Assembly (NCBI GenBank): GCA_013151865.1
Contig: JAADHN010000027.1
Span: 1 to 44,993 of the forward strand
Reading direction: 5' to 3'
Source of the DNA: Kiritimatiellota bacterium
GTDB lineage: Bacteria > Verrucomicrobiota > Lentisphaeria > Oligosphaerales > JAADHN01
DNA: 44,993 nucleotides
A program made the position numbers and the translations under genes. Positions 42,601-44,993 of this stretch are shown piece by piece. The notes under the pieces are model-generated. The model searched no databases and was not told where the DNA came from. It was given only the letters and a program-made list of their open reading frames with translations. Position 1 is the stretch's first letter, and the number at the start of each line of letters is the position of its first letter.

Positions 42601-44579
42601 GCGAACGGGCGTCGGTCCCGATAGCGATCCCATTGTCGCCGGATGCCCCGGCCGGTCGTCGACGCATCGAAGCACGGTTCGACTTCGATCACGGTCTGAA
42701 GTCGCAACAGGACGCAATGGACGTATTTCTGCTGCCGGTACGCACCGCCGACAGGAGTGGTGCGGCGACGCGACGCGTGGTCCTGTTCGATCCCAAGGGG
42801 TTGACCTCCAAACTCCTCCAGCGCCTGGGCGTGTCGTTCGAGTCGGTGCGGGCCGAGGCCGTGAGCCAACTATCGCCTGCTCTAACTCTGCTCGTCATCG
42901 GGCGCGAAGCCCTCGGGTCGGACGACCCGAGCCTCGAGCTGTCGGCGGTGCCGAAGGGGTTGAACGTACTCGTGTTCGAACAGTCCGCCAAGACCCTGGC
43001 CGACCGTTTCGGGTTCCGGATCAATGTGCATGGCCTGCGCCGGGTCTTCCTGCGAACCCGGCATCCCGGCCTGTCCGGCATCCGACCGGAAATGCTCGAA
43101 AACTGGCGAGGCAAGGCCACGCTCACTCCCCCGTACCTCGATGTGCCCGCAGTGGAAAACGGCAACCCGAAATGGAAATGGTGCGGGTTCGAGAACACCC
43201 GTGTCTGGCGCTGCGGCAACGAGGGCAATGTGGCCTCCGTGTTGATCGAGAAGCCGCCGCGGGGCAACTGGCTGCCGCTTGTCGACGGCGGCTTCGACCT
43301 GCAGTATGCGCCCCTGCTCGAATACCGCGAGGGCAAGGGACGGATCGTGTTCTGTCAACTCGACGTCACCGGGCGTACCGAGCCGGATCCCGCGGCGGAT
43401 CGGCTCTGTCGAAACCTGCTCCTCGACCTGACGCAACGGGCACAGACAGGTGCGCTCGAACGGGCGATGTCCTCCAAACGCGTTTTCGTGCTGGGGGACG
43501 GCCGGGGGCGGCGTTTACTCGAGACCTTGGGCGTGCTTTTCACGCCCGGTTACGATCCGTCCGCATCGGACGCAGTGCTGGTGGTGGGGCCCGGAGCAAA
43601 ACCCCCCGTGAATTTCACCGACGCCGTGAGGAAGAATGGGTTGCGGGTGCTGTGCCTCGGCCTCGGCGCCCGCGAACTGGAACGGCTGTTGCCCGGGATG
43701 ACGACGGCGAAACGGGTGGAGAGTACGTCCGACCTGTTCCGGCCCTCGGGCAGGACGGTCGATCCGGCCCTGGCCGGGATTTCCGCTGCGGAACTGCACT
43801 GGCGGACGAAACTGGCTTACACCGCAGTGAGTCGACCGGGTGCGCCCGGGGCGCCGGCCTTGCGTGTACTTCGTCTCGGGCGCGGTGTGGTGGTCCTGAA
43901 CCAAGCCCCGCCCTGGATGTTCGATTCGAGAGAAAAGCCGTACTTGCGGACCACCTCCCGCCGCAGCGTCTTTCTGGCGGCACGCCTTCTGGCGAACTTG
44001 GGCGTCGCGTTTCGGACTCCGGTGATTGAGCGATTCCGTTCGCCCCCCGGGCCCTGGATGCTGTCCCTGAACGCAGGTTGGAAAGGCCGTGCGGATCCGG
44101 ACGATTCCGGACGTGAAGGCGGGTGGCAGCGGCCCGGTTTCGCGGACTCCGCATGGCAGGCCATTCATGTGGGCGCCACGTTCGAGTCCCAGCGCCCGAA
44201 ACTGAAAGACTTCAACGGTGCGTTCTGGTACCGCCTGCACTTCCGGGTCCCGGCGAGCTTCGTCCGGCGTGGGGTGCGACTGTGGCTCGGACCGGTGGAC
44301 GACGAGTCGTGGGTCTGGCTCAACGGGAAGTTCCTGGGGCAGGTCACCAAGAAGACGCGGCCCAAAGACTATTGGGTGTTCCCGCGCGAGTATGCGCTCG
44401 ATCGCGGCTGGCTGAACCCCGACGGGGAGAACGTATTGGTTGTCCGCGTAAACGACACCTACCAAACCGGCGGCATGATGGGTACGCCTTATCTGGCCGT
44501 GCCCGCGCCTTGGCTGGATTCTTATTACGTGCAGAAACCGGAGTCGGTGGACGATCCGTATCGCTACTATCGGTGGTGA
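39681..44579 (+). CDS. Secreted GH2-like giant protein with altered acid/base site
   Basis: A 1632-residue exported protein. A signal segment (SAVFSAVVAAAALCISVAAG) is followed by a binding module starting LVRNGSFEADVDRDG, then GH2-type parts: jelly-roll (about 215-400; CLNGLWRF, AWYRRTF), Ig-like (400-510) and TIM barrel (about 515-850; FYLNDSPIHLRALL). In the barrel NHPSVATYAMNHN (632-644) aligns with the NHPS-x-x-x-W-x-x-GNE acid/base motif, so the Glu is Asn644, while VEWG keeps the likely nucleophile Glu739. After the barrel lie two copies of an alpha/beta amidotransferase-like domain (about 1030-1250 and 1267-1430), and a C-terminal galactose-binding-like module (about 1457-1600; DESWVWLNGKFLGQ). 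It may be a beta-galactosidase relative with unusual catalysis or a binding protein. Ten bases separate it from the previous gene; GAGG precedes the ATG. Confidence 0.85.
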   Translation: MRACSFCRGGTSLFLGNWGVSAVFSAVVAAAALCISVAAGQNAPANLVRNGSFEADVDRDGRPDGWQQSEHAVLKSDGRNRWLLLDGGGVSSGQNIPLKPEWWRLTLSMRMKATGVVRGKQSWQDARLAMAFYDKSGKRVGPWPNVFHAVGTTDWIQCRRDYYVPWGATELQLGAANFGRAGTAEFDDIRIVVSARRPKDPTDASLPAGVVRPWAMESAWRRANAARERVCLNGLWRFAPVATEEHAEAPPPEGRGWWGWFKVPGTWPGRLAPDTSGDVQAVRLSPWFFRLTDKTGFDQAWYRRTFTAPPSWKGRRILLDPGLVQTHARVRVDGRDAGRIWFPGGRLDLTDFVRPGMEQTLDILVTARPLAAESTAFMAPDRIVKQKATVRWKGLVGDVFLDAEPERDAIQAVHVITSVRRKTIAFEIELARASGTVRRATVRILRGGRVVRQFEFPQVHPGRNGAALRLEAPWSDPDLWDLDTPENLYDAVVTLDDATGGLVDESLPIRFGFREFRIQGRDFYLNDSPIHLRALLSRNINSAADKADRAGGVRTCRRLKAYGFNFLITSNYNFAPGAVSYMNGLLEAADTTGYLVSFSLPHVKDFNWNLSAPDQRARYRAIARWIIRRVWNHPSVATYAMNHNACGYFGDQNPLKIDGRYDPDTVAGRPPRRSRAQARIAAGIVEAIDPTRPVYHHQSGNLGEMHTVNIYLNWAPRRERSNWLEHWATTGTKPVFFVEWGLPHISSWSSYRGPRFIWRYAAFQRLWDSEFAAAIKGEGAYRMTKIKQQSLDLEERLWATGKPFHWYELIRYLRGREEDHLDIKAWFAADNWRSHRTWGASAMLPWDQGGFWTRVKETPPTDNPAAFKNLQQPGIVPDRFLAGDQYIDDTGSESNFEPTILGRTFLRWNRPVIAYIAGKPGEFTERSGNFRPGETVRKQLIVVNDSRRTLECRWSWRFVSGGPRAHGAVRVRPGERASVPIAIPLSPDAPAGRRRIEARFDFDHGLKSQQDAMDVFLLPVRTADRSGAATRRVVLFDPKGLTSKLLQRLGVSFESVRAEAVSQLSPALTLLVIGREALGSDDPSLELSAVPKGLNVLVFEQSAKTLADRFGFRINVHGLRRVFLRTRHPGLSGIRPEMLENWRGKATLTPPYLDVPAVENGNPKWKWCGFENTRVWRCGNEGNVASVLIEKPPRGNWLPLVDGGFDLQYAPLLEYREGKGRIVFCQLDVTGRTEPDPAADRLCRNLLLDLTQRAQTGALERAMSSKRVFVLGDGRGRRLLETLGVLFTPGYDPSASDAVLVVGPGAKPPVNFTDAVRKNGLRVLCLGLGARELERLLPGMTTAKRVESTSDLFRPSGRTVDPALAGISAAELHWRTKLAYTAVSRPGAPGAPALRVLRLGRGVVVLNQAPPWMFDSREKPYLRTTSRRSVFLAARLLANLGVAFRTPVIERFRSPPGPWMLSLNAGWKGRADPDDSGREGGWQRPGFADSAWQAIHVGATFESQRPKLKDFNGAFWYRLHFRVPASFVRRGVRLWLGPVDDESWVWLNGKFLGQVTKKTRPKDYWVFPREYALDRGWLNPDGENVLVVRVNDTYQTGGMMGTPYLAVPAPWLDSYYVQKPESVDDPYRYYRW

Positions 44580-44993
44580 CGCAGGTTGTGCGGAACGCCG
44601 CTTTGCGGACTTCGCAGCGCGGGCGAGTCGGGCTGCGCTCCATGCTCGACCGGGGCTCGCTCCACAACAGGCGTGTCACTGTCGTGCGCGGCCGTCCAAC
44701 GTGCACTGTGCCCGAACTCCAAAGCGCCAGGGCGCGACTTGGACGGGATCCGACTTTCGCACCGGCCGCCGGAGGGGTCCGTGCTGCAACATCGCCTCGG
44801 TCGGCAGGGAGCGACCGTGCTCTGCGGACAAGCGAGACGCGCCGTCGTCGACGGATCGCAACCGAGTCAGGTCGAATCCATCGGCTCGACTGCGGCGACG
44901 GGGGGAACGTCCGGAGTGCGGCGGGAGAACAGTCGCGGCAGGAGGGACCGCCGACGTCGTTGGAGTAGTCGAGCCTGCAACCGCGGCAGTGTT
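44580..44993. other. 414-base tail without a supported gene
   Basis: No recognisable gene, RNA or terminator with a T tract. A tiny hairpin CCGC-TTT-GCGG follows the GH2-like stop. An open plus frame from a GTG at 44781, preceded by GGAGGGG, runs to the window edge, but its translation is Arg/Ser/Gly-rich and unlike any family I know. Confidence 0.6.

Noticed and set aside
44781-44993. Open frame from a GTG with a GGAGGGG site running off the right edge
   Set aside because: Composition is Arg/Ser/Gly-rich and repetitive, no similarity is apparent, and only 71 codons are visible.

Overview
The window is GC-rich, gene-dense bacterial DNA. Its gene content points to a polysaccharide-degrading member of the Planctomycetota-Verrucomicrobiota-Lentisphaerota-Kiritimatiellota group or a similar deep lineage such as Hydrogenedentota. 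The pointers are large secreted multidomain glycosidases, DUF4091/GH123-like and GH2-like proteins, DUF6785-type membrane proteins, a fused sugar-binding-protein/permease, and a MalG-type permease with a large insert. This assignment is inferred from protein character only, since there is no rRNA or phylogenetic marker in the window.

Layout. (1) 1-3031: a broken pdxT-like fragment running head-on into pdxS, then a Gfo/Idh/MocA oxidoreductase and a DJ-1/PfpI protein on the plus strand. (2) 3257-11161: two very large secreted proteins, one DUF4091/GH123-like with a CBM9-like module, the other with LamG-like, invasin-Ig-like and GH5-like parts. (3) 24838 down to 11386 (minus strand): a compact six-gene membrane cluster, in transcription order a DUF6785-type polytopic protein, a 1950-residue fusion of an M28-peptidase-like ectodomain to an FtsX-like permease, an OPT/DUF6785-like polytopic protein, a small FtsX/MacB permease, and two LolD-like ATPases that overlap by 8 bases. 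The M28-like part has lost its zinc ligands. I consider this cluster the best candidate for an undescribed system: an ABC mechanotransmission-type machine with a pseudo-peptidase ectodomain, coupled to two transporter-like proteins. (4) 25529-32519: GH4 glycosidase with a small secreted coiled-coil protein, a sugar-isomerase-like protein, thiD coupled to a secreted protein with an internal duplication, and a secreted protein with two carbohydrate-binding-like modules. (5) 32865-44579: a plus-strand operon with an SBP-permease fusion, a second permease carrying five divergent repeats of about 75 residues in an extracytoplasmic insert, an inositol-monophosphatase-like enzyme, a secreted protein of unknown function, and a 1632-residue GH2-like protein in which the usual acid/base glutamate is asparagine.

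How it fits together (inference): secreted glycosidases release oligosaccharides, the fused ABC importer takes sugars up using an ATPase encoded elsewhere, and GH4, the isomerase-like protein, the oxidoreductase and the phosphatase process them. The six-gene membrane cluster may serve envelope remodelling or export or import of a bulky substrate.

Non-coding highlights: a 248-bp MITE-like element at 25066-25313 with imperfect terminal inverted repeats, a nearly identical 121-123 bp copy of its left half at 3094-3216 in inverted orientation, a related half-site at 32641, a long bulged stem-loop in the leader of the isomerase-like gene, and three sigma70-like promoters.
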